A DNA stretch of 64,000 nucleotides from Granulicella sp. 5B5. Lineage in GTDB: Bacteria; Acidobacteriota; Terriglobia; Terriglobales; Acidobacteriaceae. The stretch lies in assembly GCF_014083945.1 (NCBI RefSeq), contig NZ_CP046444.1:2914001-2978000 (forward strand), in the 5' to 3' direction. Below the pieces are notes generated by a model. That model was not told the origin of the DNA, ran no database searches, and saw nothing but the letters and a program-made list of their open reading frames with translations. The first letter of the stretch is position 1. Each line of letters begins with the position of its first letter. This document shows, one piece after another, positions 35,969 to 44,524 of this stretch. A program made the position numbers and the translations under genes.

Positions 35969-37294
35969 ATGAGCATTGAGACCTACGACAGGGCCCCGTG
36001 GATACCTAAGACAGAGGAGGAGAAAGCTGCAGTACGGAGACAGCTGAACCGACTGCTGGAGACCAGCCACTTCAAGAACAGCAAGCGCTATCCGGCGCTG
36101 TTCCGGTTCATCGTGGAAGAGACTCTGGAGGGGCGTGGAGAGTTTTTGAAGGAGCGGCTGCTGGGAGTGCGGGTGTTCGACCGGGCGGCGGATTACGATA
36201 CGGCGGCGGACCCAATTGTGCGGGTGACGATTGCGGAGATCCGGAAGCGGATCGCGCAGTACTACCACGAGGAAGCGCATGAGTCGGAGATGCGGATCGA
36301 GCTGTCGCCGGGGCGGTATGAACCGGAGTTCCGGCTAAGGCTGGAGACAGGGCGCGAACGGCTTTTCAGCATACAGGCGACGGAGGAGGCGTTTTTACCT
36401 GCGGCGCAGGCAGCGGGAGCTGAGACGACGGAGAGTTTGGCTCCGCGACGTTCGACACGGGGCCGGTCGAGGGCCCTGCGATGGTGGGTATGGGGGACAG
36501 TGACGGCAATGGTGCTGTTGACGTCGGGTTGGCTGGGCTGGCGCTGGATGCATCCGGCGGCGCTGGAGCAGTTCTGGACGCCGGTGCTGGGGCAGCGCGG
36601 CGATGTGATGGTGTGCGTGCCGATGGCGACGGGCTGGGCGGGAGTGCAGGCGGATTCGAAGGTGGTGTCGGGTGCGCTGGTGCGGTCGACGAACCAAACG
36701 GCAGCGCCGGCGGGGCAGGGACAGACGTTTCTGGAGCACGAATCGCTGGGGGAGAACGTGGTGTTCTCGGATGTGCGCGCAGCGATGCGGACCTCGGAGT
36801 TTGTGATCGAGCATGGGCGCGCGACGCATCTGTTGATGAGCACGGATGCGACTCTGGATGATCTGCGCCAGGGACCTGCGGTGCTGATTGGCGGCCTGGA
36901 CAACCAGTGGACCATGCGCACGCTGGCTCCGTTGCGGTTCCAGTTTGCAGGGAGCGATGAGAATGGGTTTCGGATTGTGGATTCACAGCATCCGGAGATG
37001 AGGGACTGGTGGCTGGACCTGCGGAAGCCTTATGCGACGGTGGACCGCGACTATGCGATCGTGGCGCGGATCCATGACGCGACGACTGGTGAGCCCGAGG
37101 TGATTGTGGCGGGCATAGGGGTAAGTGGGACGGTGGCGGCGAGTGAGCTGCTGGCCGATCCGCAGCGGCAGGAGGAGCTGCGGCTGAGGATTGGGCCGGG
37201 GTTTCGGGATCGGGATTTTGAGGCGGTGATCAGCACAGATGTGGTGAACGGGATGACCGGTGCGCCGAAGATTGTGGCTGTGGCGATGTGGTAG
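35969..37294 (+). CDS. Membrane-anchored regulator-like protein of unknown function
   Basis: 441 residues from the ATG at 35969 (GAGG 9 bp upstream; in-frame GTG 35945 and ATG 35954 are alternatives). The N-terminal domain (about 15-125) is the acidobacterial motif LNRLLETSHFKNSKRYPALF, then LKERLLGVRVFDRAADYD, DPIVRVTIAEIRKRIAQYY and ELSPGRYEPEF. One transmembrane helix (about 174-192, WWVWGTVTAMVLLTSGWLGW) follows, then a periplasmic C-terminal domain of about 240 residues. In Acidobacteriota such proteins are often annotated as putative transmembrane transcriptional regulators. It diverges from receptor 2, which hints that it senses or controls that uptake system. No enzymatic motif is visible. 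Confidence 0.7.
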   Translation: MSIETYDRAPWIPKTEEEKAAVRRQLNRLLETSHFKNSKRYPALFRFIVEETLEGRGEFLKERLLGVRVFDRAADYDTAADPIVRVTIAEIRKRIAQYYHEEAHESEMRIELSPGRYEPEFRLRLETGRERLFSIQATEEAFLPAAQAAGAETTESLAPRRSTRGRSRALRWWVWGTVTAMVLLTSGWLGWRWMHPAALEQFWTPVLGQRGDVMVCVPMATGWAGVQADSKVVSGALVRSTNQTAAPAGQGQTFLEHESLGENVVFSDVRAAMRTSEFVIEHGRATHLLMSTDATLDDLRQGPAVLIGGLDNQWTMRTLAPLRFQFAGSDENGFRIVDSQHPEMRDWWLDLRKPYATVDRDYAIVARIHDATTGEPEVIVAGIGVSGTVAASELLADPQRQEELRLRIGPGFRDRDFEAVISTDVVNGMTGAPKIVAVAMW

Positions 37295-37425
37295 GCCGGC
37301 GGCTACCGCTTACCAGTTAGCGTCTCATTGACGGGTCTGCCAGAGCCCGGCCGGGTGCCGAGCAAGCGCCCGAGCAAAGCCGCAGCATCATGCTGAAGCG
37401 CGTCGTACGAGTGCAAGGGTGGAAG

Positions 37426-37590
37426 CTACTTTTGCCAACGCCAGGATTCCGCATACCGGCGCAGAAGCAGCGCGAGGCCAGTCAGGTTGATGCACGGGAC
37501 CAGGATGATCAACGCGTTGGAGATGTGAACCCCGAAGCAAGGGAACAAGATAATTCCGTGGGTTGTCCAGTCAGGTTTGAAACGGTTCAT
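37426..37590 (-). CDS. Possible 54-residue membrane protein
   Basis: An ATG at 37590 opens a 54-codon frame: MNRFKPDWTTHGIILFPCFG, then a hydrophobic helix (about 21-46, including NALIILVPCINLTGLALLL), then a basic tail RRYAESWRWQK. The composition is that of a real small membrane protein or the end of a larger lost one. A 7-codon frame overlaps its start by ATGA, but no Shine-Dalgarno is clear. The rest of 37295-37695 shows no gene. Confidence 0.4.
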   Translation of the reverse strand: MNRFKPDWTTHGIILFPCFGVHISNALIILVPCINLTGLALLLRRYAESWRWQK

Positions 37591-37695
37591 TCATGGACAG
37601 TACGAGCCATTTTGCAATCGTTGCGCGATTTTCGATCTGTTACTAGCAAGTTCAAACAAAATAGGGGTATGATTTCGTTTCGTCTGAGGAGACCT

Positions 37696-39036
37696 ATGAT
37701 TACACGTCGCGATTTTGTGAACAGTGCGGTTGCAGGGGGTGCTGCTGCAGCCCTGAGCGTTTCAGCCAAGAGCTATGGCCAGATATTGGGAGCCAATGAT
37801 CGTTTGAACTTTGCGGTGATCGGTTTGAACAGCCGCGCGTATGCGCACCTGTCCGCGTTGAAGGCGAACAAGGCGAATGCGCGCATCTCGCATGTGTGCG
37901 ATGTAGAGTCGAACATTCTTGCGAAATTTGCGAAGGCGACAACACAGATGATGGGCGAGGCGCCGAAGACCGACCGCGATTTTCGGAATGTGCTTGCACT
38001 GAAGGAGATTGACGCGATCTCGATTGCGACGCCGGACCACTGGCACGCGCCGATGGCGATCGCGGGCGTGCAGGCGGGCAAGCATGTGTACGTGGAGAAG
38101 CCGTGCAGCCACAACCCTGCCGAGGGTGCGCTGCTGGTGGCGGTGCAGAAGAAGTACGGCAAGCTGGTGCAGATGGGGACGCAGCAGCGGTCTTCTCCGC
38201 ACACGATTGAGATGAAGAAGAAGATCGAAGACGGGCTGATTGGCGATGCGTATTTTGCGAAGGCCTGGTACTCGAATACGCGGAAGTCGATTGGACATGG
38301 CGTAGAGGCTCCGGTGCCGTCGACGCTGGACTGGGACCTGTGGCAGGGCCCGGCGCCGCGGCAAGCGTATACGAGCAACGTGCAGCCTTACAACTGGCAC
38401 TGGTTCAAGAAGTGGGGCACGGGCGAGACACTGAACAACGGCACGCACGAGGTGGATGTGAGCCGGTGGCTGCTGGGTGTGGACTTTCCGGAGCGGGTCA
38501 CATCGTCGGGCGGCCGCTATGCGTACAAGGACGACTGGCAGTTCTACGACACGCTGATGACCAGCTTTACCTATCCGGCGACGGGCTCGAACTATGGCCG
38601 GATGATCAGCTGGGAGTGCCGCTGCTGCAATGGAGAGAAGTGGTACAACCGCGACCGCGGCTCGGCTATTACGGGTACGACGGGGTCGGTGGTGATCGAC
38701 CGCGGCGGCTACGAGGTGTATGACCTGAAGGGCAACAAGGTGAGCGAGTTCACGGTAGGCAAGGCTGCGAGCTCGAACGATCTTGTGGGCGCGGACTCGA
38801 TGACGGACGCACACTTTGCGAACTTTATCGCGGGCATCCAGCATGGCGCGAAGCTGAATCAGCCTGTCTCTTCCGGCAACGTTGCGGTGACGATGCTGCA
38901 GCTGTCGAATGTGGCGTGGGAGGTGGACCGCGAACTGAAGCTCGACCAGACGAACGGCAAGATTGTGAACGATCCAGAGGCGATGAACAAGTACTGGGGC
39001 CGCGAGTATCAAAAGGGCTGGGCGCCGCACCTCTAG
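37696..39036 (+). CDS. Tat-exported Gfo/Idh/MocA oxidoreductase 1
   Basis: 446 residues from the ATG at 37696, with GAGGAG 5 bp upstream; a longer in-frame extension would bury the signal. Twin-arginine signal MITRRDFVNSAVAGGAAAA. NAD(P)-binding Rossmann domain with FAVIGLNSRAYAH and the family EKP motif at 134-136 (VYVEKPCSHNP), then the Gfo/Idh/MocA C-terminal sheet. Tat export implies folding with cofactor in the cytoplasm and work in the periplasm. It begins a three-gene run with a TIM-barrel isomerase and a second oxidoreductase. Confidence 0.88.
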   Translation: MITRRDFVNSAVAGGAAAALSVSAKSYGQILGANDRLNFAVIGLNSRAYAHLSALKANKANARISHVCDVESNILAKFAKATTQMMGEAPKTDRDFRNVLALKEIDAISIATPDHWHAPMAIAGVQAGKHVYVEKPCSHNPAEGALLVAVQKKYGKLVQMGTQQRSSPHTIEMKKKIEDGLIGDAYFAKAWYSNTRKSIGHGVEAPVPSTLDWDLWQGPAPRQAYTSNVQPYNWHWFKKWGTGETLNNGTHEVDVSRWLLGVDFPERVTSSGGRYAYKDDWQFYDTLMTSFTYPATGSNYGRMISWECRCCNGEKWYNRDRGSAITGTTGSVVIDRGGYEVYDLKGNKVSEFTVGKAASSNDLVGADSMTDAHFANFIAGIQHGAKLNQPVSSGNVAVTMLQLSNVAWEVDRELKLDQTNGKIVNDPEAMNKYWGREYQKGWAPHL

Positions 39037-39068
39037 AGGAGTAGATGAGTAGAGAAGTAGAGAAGAAG
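39036..39068. repeat. GTAGATGAGTAGAGAAG simple repeat
   Basis: GAGGAGTAGATGAGTAG followed by AGAAGTAGAGAAG fills the gap between two genes; the same start occurs at 913-929. It overlaps the stop of the upstream gene and ends just before the AGGAGAAG ribosome-binding site of the next. Confidence 0.45.
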
Positions 39069-39086
39069 GGCATAGGAGAAGCGAGC

Positions 39087-40019
39087 ATGAGTGGTTCGAT
39101 GGATCGGCGTGGGTTTTTGAAGGGTGGCGTGTTGGCGGCGGGTGCTGTGGTTAGCGCTCCGCTGATGGGGCAGATCGTGCAGGTGGAGGGGCATATGTCG
39201 CAGGCGCAGCTGTCGCAGCTGGGCGTGGAGGGCGGCAGGCCAGATGCGGTGCGGCTGGGGCTGGCGAGCTATACGTTTCGCAACTTCGACCGCGCGCAGA
39301 TGATCAAGTGGATGAAGCAGCTACACATCAACCAGCTGAACTGCAAGGACACGAAGAACCATCTGCCGATTGGAAAGACGCCGGGCGATTTTACGGCGGA
39401 GGATGAGGCGCTGGCGGACTACAAGGCGAACGGCATCACGGTGCATGCACTGGGTACGCTGTATTTTCCGAAGGATGAAGATGACGACATCCGGATGAAG
39501 TTTGAGTATGCGAAGCGCGCGGGCGTGAAGGTGATTGTCGCTGGCGACCCGGCGCCGTCGACGCTGCCGCGCATTGAGAAGTTTGTGAAGGAGTATGACA
39601 TCAAGTTCGCGATCCATAACCATGGGCCCGAGGACAAGATCTGGCACTCGCCGCTGGATGTGCTGAAGGTGGTGAAGAACATGGACCCGCGGATGGGATG
39701 CTGCATCGATATCGGGCATTGCATGCGCGCAGGGACCGATGTGGTGAAGGCCATCCATGAGGTGGGACCTCGGCTGTTCGATATGCACGCGAAGGACCTG
39801 ACGGATTACAACTCGAAGGAGAGCCAGGTAGCGGTGGGCGCGGGCAAGATGCCGATGCGCGAGATCTTTCAGGCGCTGGCGGCGGTCAAGTATCCCGGGT
39901 ATGTGGACCTGGAGTATGAGATTCATGGCGATGATCCGATGCCCGGCGCGACGGAGAGCTTTGCGTATATGCGCGGCGTGCTGGTAGGGATGGGGTATCA
40001 GAACGAGTTGGCCTCGTAG
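39087..40019 (+). CDS. Tat-exported TIM-barrel sugar isomerase/epimerase
   Basis: 310 residues from the ATG at 39087 (AGGAG 8 bp upstream). Twin-arginine signal in SMDRRGFLKGGVLAAGAVV. The mature part is a xylose-isomerase-like TIM barrel: LGLASYTFRNF, VHALGTLYFPKD, FAIHNHGPEDK, CCIDIGHCMRAG, LFDMHAKDLTD and VDLEYEIHGDDP provide the acid/histidine metal ligands of the AP-endonuclease-2 fold. Enzymes of this fold act as epimerases, isomerases or, in keto-glycoside pathways, as lyases. Between two Tat oxidoreductases, a joint periplasmic sugar oxidation pathway is plausible. Confidence 0.85.
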   Translation: MSGSMDRRGFLKGGVLAAGAVVSAPLMGQIVQVEGHMSQAQLSQLGVEGGRPDAVRLGLASYTFRNFDRAQMIKWMKQLHINQLNCKDTKNHLPIGKTPGDFTAEDEALADYKANGITVHALGTLYFPKDEDDDIRMKFEYAKRAGVKVIVAGDPAPSTLPRIEKFVKEYDIKFAIHNHGPEDKIWHSPLDVLKVVKNMDPRMGCCIDIGHCMRAGTDVVKAIHEVGPRLFDMHAKDLTDYNSKESQVAVGAGKMPMREIFQALAAVKYPGYVDLEYEIHGDDPMPGATESFAYMRGVLVGMGYQNELAS

Positions 40020-40043
40020 AGGCAGGGATCAGGAGAAAGAACG

Positions 40044-41225
40044 ATGTTGGATCGGCGCGGGTTTCTACGTGGGGTTGGAGCGGCTGGGCTGGCGACGACG
40101 ATGGCGATGGATGCAGGCGCCGTCGAGCCGGCCGGATTGCATGTGACGCATGAGGTGGTAGAGGCGCAGGCGGAAGAGAAGCCGAAGTATCACATCAAGT
40201 TTGCCGTGTGCGGGATGAGCCATGACCACATCTACGGGATGATTGGTGCAATCCAGCGCGGCGGTGGTGAGATGGTGGCGGCGTGGGCTGGCGAGCCGGA
40301 CAAGCTGGCTGCGTTCAGGAAGCGCTTTCCGGATGTGAAGATTGCGGCGTCGCAGGATGAGATCATCCATGACAACTCGATCCAATTGGTGCTGAGCTCG
40401 CAGATTCCAGTGGAGCGCGCGCCGCTGGGGATCAAGGTGATGCGGTCAGGGAAGGACTTTTTGAGCGACAAGCCTGGGATGCTGACGCTGGAGCAGCTAG
40501 CGGAGGTGCGCAGGACGATCGCGGAGACACATCGAATCTACGCGATTATGTACAGCGAGTTGCTGGAGGTGAAGGCCGCGGTGAAAGCCGGTGAGCTGGT
40601 GAAGGCTGGAGCGATCGGGCGGGTGATCCAGACGATCAATATTGCGCCGCACCAGATTTACCAGGGGCATGGCGATGCGGGTGGTGGCGCAGGGCGGCCC
40701 GATTGGTACTGGGTGCCGGAGATTGGTGGTGGGATTCTGAACGACATTGGTTCGCACCAGGTGGACCAGTTTCTTTACTACACAGGGTCGACCGAGGCCG
40801 AGGTGGTGGAATCGCAGGTGGCGAATGTGGCGCATCCTGACCATCCGAAGTTCTTCGACTTCGGCGACATGGTGCTGCGCGGCAATCGCGGGCTGGGCTA
40901 TGTGCGGCTGGATTGGTTTACGCCGGACGGGCTGGGGACGTGGGGCGATGGGCGACTGTTTATTCTGGGTACCGAAGGTTATATTGAGGTCCGCAAATAT
41001 ATCAATGTGGCGGTGAGCAAGCAGGGGAACAACCTGTTCATCGTGGACCAGAAACAGTCGCGGTATATCGACTGCAACAATGTGAACCTGCCGTTTGGAG
41101 CCTTGTTCGTGGCTGATATTGTGAACCGCACACATAATGCGCAGGACCAGACGCAGGCCCTGCTGGCGGCGGAACTGGTGATCAAGGCACAGATGAATGC
41201 GAAGCATGTGCATCTTGAGGCCTAG
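40044..41225 (+). CDS. Tat-exported Gfo/Idh/MocA oxidoreductase 2
   Basis: 393 residues, 24 bp after the isomerase with AGGAGAAAG upstream. Twin-arginine signal MLDRRGFLRGVGAAGLATTM, then Rossmann segment IKFAVCGMSHDHIYGMIGA. The usual EKP motif is replaced by DKP (FLSDKPGMLTLEQL), while WYWVPEIGGGILNDIGSHQ and the C-terminal sheet are typical. Belongs to a divergent branch of the family; it could oxidise or reduce a different position of the same sugar as oxidoreductase 1. Last gene of the apparent three-gene operon. Confidence 0.83.
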   Translation: MLDRRGFLRGVGAAGLATTMAMDAGAVEPAGLHVTHEVVEAQAEEKPKYHIKFAVCGMSHDHIYGMIGAIQRGGGEMVAAWAGEPDKLAAFRKRFPDVKIAASQDEIIHDNSIQLVLSSQIPVERAPLGIKVMRSGKDFLSDKPGMLTLEQLAEVRRTIAETHRIYAIMYSELLEVKAAVKAGELVKAGAIGRVIQTINIAPHQIYQGHGDAGGGAGRPDWYWVPEIGGGILNDIGSHQVDQFLYYTGSTEAEVVESQVANVAHPDHPKFFDFGDMVLRGNRGLGYVRLDWFTPDGLGTWGDGRLFILGTEGYIEVRKYINVAVSKQGNNLFIVDQKQSRYIDCNNVNLPFGALFVADIVNRTHNAQDQTQALLAAELVIKAQMNAKHVHLEA

Positions 41226-41298
41226 AGTCAAAGCAGGATCATAAAGAGAATTATTTGTCCTATTGAAGAAAATGGCTTGAAACGCGTATGGTACTGCC

Positions 41299-41614
41299 AT
41301 GCGAGGTTCAAGCCGTTTTCTTTTGCCAGTTGCATTGATGATGGGCGTGCCTGTCTTAATGGCGCAGTCCAAGATGCCAGAGAACGTTGTGGGTGGGGGG
41401 CTGGGCGTCGTCTCAGCAGTTGCCGGAGCCCGAGAACGCGCTTGCAGCGGAGATGCTGACGGATGCGACGATTCGGCAGGTGGTGCATCTGTCGATGGGC
41501 GGCGGGGAGTTGCGGGCGCATCTGTCGAACGCGTTTGGAGTCGTGCTGGTACGGGTGGATGGTGTGCATGTGGCGCGAGTGGCGATGGCAGCCGCGATTC
41601 CGCTGGAATGTTGA
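41299..41614 (+). pseudogene. Remnant of a secreted GDSL/SGNH esterase gene
   Basis: Signal peptide in one frame (MRGSSRFLLPVALMMGVPVL...SKMPENVVGG), then after a run of six G at about 41394-41399 the sense shifts frame to WVGGWASSQQLPEPENALA and TIRQVVHLSMGGGELRAHLS, NAFG and RVDGVHVARVA. This is the conserved beginning of secreted SGNH/GDSL esterases. The catalytic domain is missing: the second frame stops at 41614. So the gene is both frameshifted and truncated. An acetylxylan-type esterase next to GH3/GH67 genes would fit (inference). Confidence 0.7.
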
Positions 41615-41824
41615 AGTGAGCACAATGTGTGACGGGTTTGTGTCCGACGGGTGTCCGCCACGAGTGATGGTTTGACAGGCCTGGCGCACGCGGCCAGCTA
41701 TACAGCAAATGTATTGACTAATGCGCTTTAGTTGTAAGCCGAAGTGACGCTGGAACCGGTATTATTCTGAGTGCCGCGCAAGAGCACGGCCAACCTGCAA
41801 CGATTGTCGAGGATTCGAAGACCG

Positions 41825-44524
41825 ATGAAAGTCCATCCGCTGCTGCATTCGCTTCTTGCTCTCAGCTTCAGTGTCAGCCTATTGCCGGCGCAGACGGCGA
41901 AGCTGCCGTATCAGGACCCGAAGCTGTCGGCCAAGGAGCGGGCGGATGACCTGGTGTCGCGGATGACGCTGGAGGAGAAGGTGAAGGACCTGATCAACAC
42001 GTCGGCCGCGGTGCCGCGGTTAGGCGTGCCGGCGTATGACTGGTGGAACGAAGGGCTGCATGGCGTGGCGCGGTCGGGGTATGCGACGATGTTTCCGCAG
42101 GCGATTGGCATGGCCGCGACGTGGGACACGGTGGAGATCGGCAAGATTGCGGATGTGATTTCGACCGAGGCGCGGGCGAAGAACAATGAGGCGCTGCGGC
42201 ATGATGTGCACTCGATTTATTACGGGCTGACGTTCTGGTCGCCGAACATCAATATCTTTCGCGATCCGCGCTGGGGACGCGGGCAGGAGACGTATGGAGA
42301 AGATCCGTTCCTGACGGGGAAGCTGGGGGTGGCATTTGTGCGCGGGATGCAGGGGACCGATCCGCGTTACTACAAGGTGATTGCGACGCCGAAGCATTTC
42401 GCGGTGCATAGCGGGCCGGAGTCGGAACGGCACAAGTTCAATGTGGAGCCTTCGGCGCATGACCTGTGGGACACGTATATGCCCGCGTTTCGCGCGACGA
42501 TTGTGGACGGGCAGGCGGGCTCGATCATGTGTGCGTATAACGCCGTGGATGGCGTGCCCGCTTGCGCGAACAAGATGCTGCTGGAACAGATCGTGCGCAA
42601 GGACTGGGGCTTTGAAGGGTATGTGACTTCGGACTGCGGGGCGATTGATGACTTCTATGAGAAAACGGCGCATCGCTATTCGAAGGACGTGGACAGTGCG
42701 GCGGTTGCGGGTATTGAGGCTGGGACGGATACGAACTGCGGCAAGAGCTATCTCGCGTTGACGGATGCGGTGAAGAAGGGGTTGGTGCCGGAGTCGGCGC
42801 TGGATATTTCGCTGGAGCGGTTGTTTACGGCGCGGTTCAAGCTGGGGCTGTTCGATCCGAAGAGCATGGTTCCGTATGACGCGATTCCGTTCAGCGAGGT
42901 GGCGTCGGCGGCGCACCATGCGCTTGCACTGGATGCGGCTGAGAAGGCGATTGTGCTGCTGAAGAACGAGGATGACACGCTGCCATTGCGTGCGGGTGTG
43001 AAGACGGTTGCAGTGATTGGGCCGAATGCGGCGTCGTTGTCGGCGATTGAAGGCAACTACAACGCGGTGCCGAAGAACTATGCGTTTCCGGTGGACGCAC
43101 TGACAAAGGCGATGCCGGGGACGCGTGTGCAGTATGCGCAGGGTTCTCCGTATGCGGATGGTGTGGTGCTGCCGGTGCCGCGGACGATGTTTCATGTGCA
43201 TGGTGCGGCAGGCGAAGAGGGGCTGAAGGCGGAGTACTTTGCCGGAGACGTGACCGATGGCAAGCCAGTGCTGACGCGGGTGGACAAGGAGATCGATTTT
43301 GACTGGAACTCGGCGAGCCCTGTAGCGGGTGTGCCGGCGGACCATTTTGCGGTGCGTTGGACGGGGACGATCTCGGCGCCGCAGAGGGGGACGTATGACT
43401 TTTCGATGCGGCTGGCGCACTGCTATCCGTGCGGGGACCGCGAGAGGTTTGAGGTGTTCCTGGATGGCAAGCAGGTTGCGGGGTTTGCGTCAGCGGATGA
43501 TGCGGAGTATCGGGGCAGCGACACGCCGCGGTTTCAGCTGACGTTCGCGGACACCAAGCCCCATGCGCTACGGGTGGAGTACCGGCACCATGCGCCGTTG
43601 TTTGGTGCGGGTATCACGATGGAGTGGGAGCCGAAGCCGTCGGTGCTGCTGGGTGGCGCGGTTGAGGCCGCGAAGAAGGCGGATGTTGTGGTGGCGTTTG
43701 TCGGGCTGTCGCCGGAGCTGGAAGGCGAAGAGATGCCGATCAAGGTCGATGGGTTTGCTGGTGGGGATCGCACGAGCATCAAGCTGCCGACGGCCCAGCA
43801 GGAGATGCTGGAGGTTGTTGCGGCAACGGGCAAGCCGCTGGTGGTGGTGCTGATGAATGGCAGCGCGCTTGCGGTTAACTGGACGCAGGAACATGCGAAG
43901 GCGGTTGTCGAGGCGTGGTATCCGGGTGAGGCTGGCGGCGAGGCGATTGCAGATACTTTGCTGGGCAGGAATGATCCGGGCGGACGGTTGCCGATTACGT
44001 TCTACGCTTCGGACGACCAGCTACCGCCGTTTACGGACTACTCGATGAAGGGCAGGACGTACCGGTACTTCAAGGGCAAGCCGCTGTATGGGTTTGGCTA
44101 TGGGCTGAGCTATACGAGCTTTGCGTACTCGAACCTGCACTTGTCGACGAGCACGTTGCAGGCGGGTGACGACCTGACGGTTGAAGCCGATGTGAAGAAC
44201 ACCGGGAAGCGCGCGGGCGATGAGGTCGCTGAGGTGTATCTGACGCCGCCGCAGACGGATGTGTCGCCGACGCTGGAGCTGGCTGGATTTCAGCGTGTGC
44301 ATCTGCTGCCGGGTGAGACGAAGCACCTTACATTTGCACTTGATCCACGGACACTGTCGCAGGTGGATGACAAGGGTGTGCGGGCCGTCGATGCTGGCAG
44401 CTATACGCTGACGGTGGGCGGAGCGCAGCCGGTGGCGGGCAACGGTGAGACGCGCAGATATCCGGCAACGGAGACGGTGTCGACCACGTTCAACATTCAG
44501 GGACGCAGGGAGATGCCTCGGTGA
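41825..44524 (+). CDS. Secreted GH3 glycosidase with PA14 insert (beta-xylosidase/beta-glucosidase)
   Basis: 899 residues from the ATG at 41825, which gives the signal peptide MKVHPLLHSLLALSFSVSLL...PAQ; a GTG at 41771 is in frame but adds a basic tail. GH3 N-terminal barrel with FRDPRWGRGQETYGEDPFL, KHFAVHSGPE, and nucleophile D270 in VTSDCGAID; then the alpha/beta sandwich carrying a PA14 domain (about 455-600, GTISAPQRGTYDFSMRL), and a fibronectin-III-like C-terminus (YGFGYGLSYTSF, GFQRVHL). Motif pattern is like plant/fungal-type beta-xylosidases. Its TGA overlaps the GTG of the GH67 gene. Confidence 0.9.
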   Translation: MKVHPLLHSLLALSFSVSLLPAQTAKLPYQDPKLSAKERADDLVSRMTLEEKVKDLINTSAAVPRLGVPAYDWWNEGLHGVARSGYATMFPQAIGMAATWDTVEIGKIADVISTEARAKNNEALRHDVHSIYYGLTFWSPNINIFRDPRWGRGQETYGEDPFLTGKLGVAFVRGMQGTDPRYYKVIATPKHFAVHSGPESERHKFNVEPSAHDLWDTYMPAFRATIVDGQAGSIMCAYNAVDGVPACANKMLLEQIVRKDWGFEGYVTSDCGAIDDFYEKTAHRYSKDVDSAAVAGIEAGTDTNCGKSYLALTDAVKKGLVPESALDISLERLFTARFKLGLFDPKSMVPYDAIPFSEVASAAHHALALDAAEKAIVLLKNEDDTLPLRAGVKTVAVIGPNAASLSAIEGNYNAVPKNYAFPVDALTKAMPGTRVQYAQGSPYADGVVLPVPRTMFHVHGAAGEEGLKAEYFAGDVTDGKPVLTRVDKEIDFDWNSASPVAGVPADHFAVRWTGTISAPQRGTYDFSMRLAHCYPCGDRERFEVFLDGKQVAGFASADDAEYRGSDTPRFQLTFADTKPHALRVEYRHHAPLFGAGITMEWEPKPSVLLGGAVEAAKKADVVVAFVGLSPELEGEEMPIKVDGFAGGDRTSIKLPTAQQEMLEVVAATGKPLVVVLMNGSALAVNWTQEHAKAVVEAWYPGEAGGEAIADTLLGRNDPGGRLPITFYASDDQLPPFTDYSMKGRTYRYFKGKPLYGFGYGLSYTSFAYSNLHLSTSTLQAGDDLTVEADVKNTGKRAGDEVAEVYLTPPQTDVSPTLELAGFQRVHLLPGETKHLTFALDPRTLSQVDDKGVRAVDAGSYTLTVGGAQPVAGNGETRRYPATETVSTTFNIQGRREMPR

